Source of the DNA: Pauljensenia sp.
Lineage (GTDB): Bacteria > Actinomycetota > Actinomycetes > Actinomycetales > Actinomycetaceae
Length of the DNA stretch: 5,962 nucleotides
Assembly: GCA_029983625.1 (NCBI GenBank)
Contig: JASBZF010000092.1
Location: 1-5,962, forward strand
Direction: 5' to 3'
Shown here: positions 5,824 through 5,962 of the stretch, piece by piece
Position numbering within the stretch: the stretch's first letter is position 1
How the letters are laid out: every line of letters starts with the position of its first letter
Notes under the pieces: model-generated
Database searches by the model: none
What the model was told of the DNA's origin: nothing
What the model saw: only the letters and a program-made list of their open reading frames with translations
Translations under genes and position numbers: made by a program

Positions 5824-5962
5824 CTGAGCAGACTGAGCAGAACACAACTCCCATGACCGAGCCCGCACTCGAAGAAGCGATCCCCGCTGCGGTCCTTGAC
5901 GGCGCTACGCCCGCCACCGATTCTGAACCCCTCCACCCCGAGGATCAGAACCCGCTTCTGAA
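5820..5962 (+). CDS. 5' end of a downstream operon gene, probably the transporter ATP-binding subunit (partial)
   Basis: An open frame from GTG at 5820 runs to the window edge (47 codons plus two bases). The GTG overlaps the preceding TGA as GTGA, a common coupled arrangement, and GAAGG (5808-5812) lies 7 bases upstream. An in-frame ATG at 5853 is an alternative start without a clear ribosome binding site. The visible residues begin VTEQTEQNTTPMTEPALEE and stay acidic and rich in Ala, Thr and Pro, which suggests an unstructured N-terminal extension. No Walker A or other ATPase motif falls inside the window. The ATPase identity is therefore inferred only from gene order: OppB- and OppC-type genes are usually followed by OppD/OppF-type ATPase genes, sometimes fused. 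Confidence 0.6.
   Translation, partial: MTEQTEQNTTPMTEPALEEAIPAAVLDGATPATDSEPLHPEDQNPLL

Overview
This window reads as ordinary chromosomal transporter DNA from a moderately GC-rich Gram-positive actinobacterium. The evidence is strong C/G bias at codon third positions, GAAGG/GGAG-type ribosome binding sites, a lipobox-type solute-binding lipoprotein, and NCS2 and Opp/Dpp protein motifs of the type seen in Actinomycetales. An Actinomyces/Trueperella-like relative is my guess, not something the sequence proves. All supported genes lie on the + strand.

Layout. Bases 1-183 hold an open frame with no visible start that may be the 3' end of an upstream gene (weak call). A complete NCS2-family uracil permease follows (269-1636), then a perfect 14-bp inverted repeat (1645-1685) that could end its transcript. 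The 257-bp gap before the next gene carries an 11-bp-phased direct repeat, a weak promoter candidate and a leader hairpin. Bases 1894-3513 encode a complete family-5 (OppA/DppA-type) solute-binding lipoprotein, closed by a strong GC-rich intrinsic terminator (3566-3609). A 422-bp gap (3514-3935) has no credible gene but is rich in inverted repeats, including three back-to-back stem-loops just before the next start codon. Two inner-membrane permease genes (3936-4862 and 4855-5823) overlap by 8 bp. A third gene starts at a GTG overlapping the previous stop codon (5820) and runs off the window; by position it is probably the first ATPase of the transporter, although no ATPase motif is visible yet.

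How they work together. The lipoprotein should capture peptides outside the membrane and pass them to the permease heterodimer, which would be powered by one or two ATPases encoded from 5820 onward. The binding protein is cut off from the permeases by a terminator and a long structured gap, so the two parts are probably separate transcription units, or a partly read-through one, which would allow excess binding protein. The uracil permease is probably functionally unrelated salvage uptake.

I found no mobile element, CRISPR array, tRNA, rRNA or defence-type system. The most unusual material is the non-coding structure in the two intergenic gaps, and I found no clear evidence of a novel system.
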